6,576 nt of DNA, taken from an uncultured Eubacteriales bacterium. GTDB lineage: Bacteria; Bacillota; Clostridia; Oscillospirales; CAG-272. Shown piece by piece: positions 5,492 to 6,576 of this stretch. Position 1 is the stretch's first letter, and each line of letters starts with the position of its first letter. The notes beneath the pieces were generated by a model, which searched no databases, was not told the origin of the DNA, and saw only the letters and a program-made list of their open reading frames with translations. Made by a program: the position numbers and the translations under genes. The DNA lies in contig CAKSPL010000071.1 of NCBI GenBank assembly GCA_934481325.1, forward strand, positions 1-6,576. The letters run 5' to 3'.

Positions 5492-6576
5492 TTATTCCTT
5501 TGCCGTCAGCAGAATCAATTCGCTTTGCAAGGCTCCGTCCAATCGCACACGGATACCGTCGTTTTTGAGAGAATACCCCGATACGCACGCAGTTTCCCCC
5601 GAATTGTCAAAGCGGACAAGGTAGGCCTTCGCCGCGTCGATTCCGCGCGGGAAAATGCGGTTTTCCGCCTCGGCATCACCTGCTAACCGGAATACACCGA
5701 TCGTACTGCGGGTGCGGTCATCTGCCGCCCGTTCCAGGATGCACACCCCGCGGGGCGTGGTGCCGCAGATTTCCGGTGTGTGATGATAAATCCGATCCCG
5801 CCCGGCATAGGGGCGGATATGGGATTTGTAGATTTCAATCGTGCGGCGGATAAAGGCAAGCTGCTCCGGATTCGGGTTACTGCCCACCGGGTTGTAATCG
5901 TTTGAGGTGGGTCTGCCGAAAAGCGCGTGGCGCACCTCGGTGTCAAGCGAGCCTTTGCAATGGCTGAACATTCCACTGAAAAGTCTGTCCGCAAATTCCG
6001 GGGGCAGTACCATCGTCATCCCGTTGGTGACGGCGATACTGCGGGGCGGAATGTTCCAATCCGAGACCCAGGTGTGCGCAAAATTGCGTACCAGCCCCAC
6101 GTCAGTGCGCCCGCCCCCTGCGGAGCAGTTTTCAAAAACCACCTCGGGGAAACGGCGGCGCAACCGCCCGAACAGATCCTCCACAATCCGCGTCTGCCGC
6201 AAAAGACCGCAGGCGGGGGAGCCGTGCTGTTCGGTTTTCGTCAGCCAGTCCGTTTCATAGGTGTTGTGGTCAAGGCGGAAAAGATCGAGCTTGTATTCTT
6301 CAATCACGCGGGCAATCTCGCTTTCCACAAAATCAAGCGCATCGCGGTTGTTGAGATTGAGAAATTCTCCGCATTTTCCCGTGAGATAGGAGGGGGCAAA
6401 AAAATCCGGGTGTTCCGCCGCGGCACGGGCGGCAGAGCCGATGCGTTCCGCCTCCATCCACAGCCCGAACAAAAGCCCTTTGCCGTGGATATAATCCCGT
6501 GCTTCGTCAATGCCGTTCGGGAAAAGGTCGGGGTCGGGATGCCAGTCGCCCGTGCGCTTGCCCCACTCCTTGGTGG
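5492..6576 (-). CDS. GH36 alpha-galactosidase, C-terminal part (5' end outside window)
   Basis: The last 360 residues of a glycoside hydrolase family 36 (melibiase) enzyme, which cleaves terminal alpha-galactosyl residues from raffinose-type oligosaccharides or galactomannan; activity on alpha-GalNAc cannot be excluded. The frame stays open to the right edge, starting TKEWGKRTGDWHPDPDLFP, and passes through FGLWMEAE (36-43), RLDHN (Asp102, expected nucleophile), ENCSAGGGR (148-156) and HTWVSD (Asp172, expected acid/base), all in GH36 order and spacing. These positions count from the window edge. The usual FGLWxEPE appears as FGLWMEAE. After the (beta/alpha)8 barrel comes a C-terminal region ending SELILLTAKE, typical of the beta-sandwich end, so the 3' end is complete. 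No signal peptide can be judged because the N-terminus is missing. An internal TTG at 6472 is not the start. The gene is followed by the 22-bp repeat array and a strong terminator. Confidence 0.93.
   Translation of the reverse strand, partial: TKEWGKRTGDWHPDPDLFPNGIDEARDYIHGKGLLFGLWMEAERIGSAARAAAEHPDFFAPSYLTGKCGEFLNLNNRDALDFVESEIARVIEEYKLDLFRLDHNTYETDWLTKTEQHGSPACGLLRQTRIVEDLFGRLRRRFPEVVFENCSAGGGRTDVGLVRNFAHTWVSDWNIPPRSIAVTNGMTMVLPPEFADRLFSGMFSHCKGSLDTEVRHALFGRPTSNDYNPVGSNPNPEQLAFIRRTIEIYKSHIRPYAGRDRIYHHTPEICGTTPRGVCILERAADDRTRSTIGVFRLAGDAEAENRIFPRGIDAAKAYLVRFDNSGETACVSGYSLKNDGIRVRLDGALQSELILLTAKE

Noticed and set aside
5144..5588. Repeat-rich proteins encoded across the 22-bp array on either strand
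   Set aside because: A 22-bp unit gives similar open frames in every phase; none has a ribosome binding site, several run into the terminator or proS promoter, and the array lies between a gene stop and its terminator.
5492..6472. A complete 326-residue glycosidase starting at 6472
   Set aside because: The codon there is TTG inside the conserved FGLW region; the frame and homology continue to the window edge.

Overview
The window looks like part of a chromosome from a moderately GC-rich anaerobic Firmicute of class Clostridia, probably an Oscillospirales/Ruminococcaceae-type gut bacterium. This is inferred from a complete SCIFF ranthipeptide locus (precursor plus radical SAM maturase, a hallmark of Clostridia), clear GGAG-type Shine-Dalgarno sites, consensus sigma-A-type promoters, and a GH36 glycosidase of the plant-oligosaccharide type. 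No sequence search was possible, so the taxonomy is an inference.

Layout, left to right. (1) 1-231, plus strand: the 3' end of an unrecognised gene, followed by a strong intrinsic terminator (247-294). (2) 361-1698, minus: a short Orn/Lys/Arg-decarboxylase-family PLP enzyme, convergent with gene 1. (3) 1700-3079, minus: scfB, the SCIFF radical SAM/SPASM maturase, whose stop codon lies 1 nt from the decarboxylase start. (4) 3146-3298, minus: scfA, the 50-aa SCIFF precursor, separated from scfB by a terminator-like hairpin (3100-3127) and preceded by an almost ideal promoter (3347-3375). (5) 3399-5141, minus: proS, prolyl-tRNA synthetase, with its own promoter (5177-5205). (6) 5142-5491: a gene-free stretch holding the proS leader and promoter, an intrinsic terminator (5217-5256) and a ten-unit degenerate 22-bp tandem repeat (5258-5477). 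(7) 5492-6576, minus: the C-terminal 360 residues of a GH36 alpha-galactosidase that runs off the right edge.

All complete genes lie on the minus strand. The expected transcription units are: the GH36 gene, ending in the repeat array and terminator; proS, from its own promoter, with no visible terminator and so possibly reading into scfA; and scfA-scfB-decarboxylase. In the last unit, the hairpin after scfA probably makes abundant precursor message, while partial read-through supplies less maturase and decarboxylase.

The most interesting points are the SCIFF peptide itself (a seventh cysteine, and Gly where characterised homologues are recalled to carry the thioether-acceptor Thr), the built-in stoichiometry control of the scf operon, the tight coupling of the decarboxylase to scfB, and the 22-bp repeat array with a 66-bp higher-order period in the presumed 3' UTR of the glycosidase gene.
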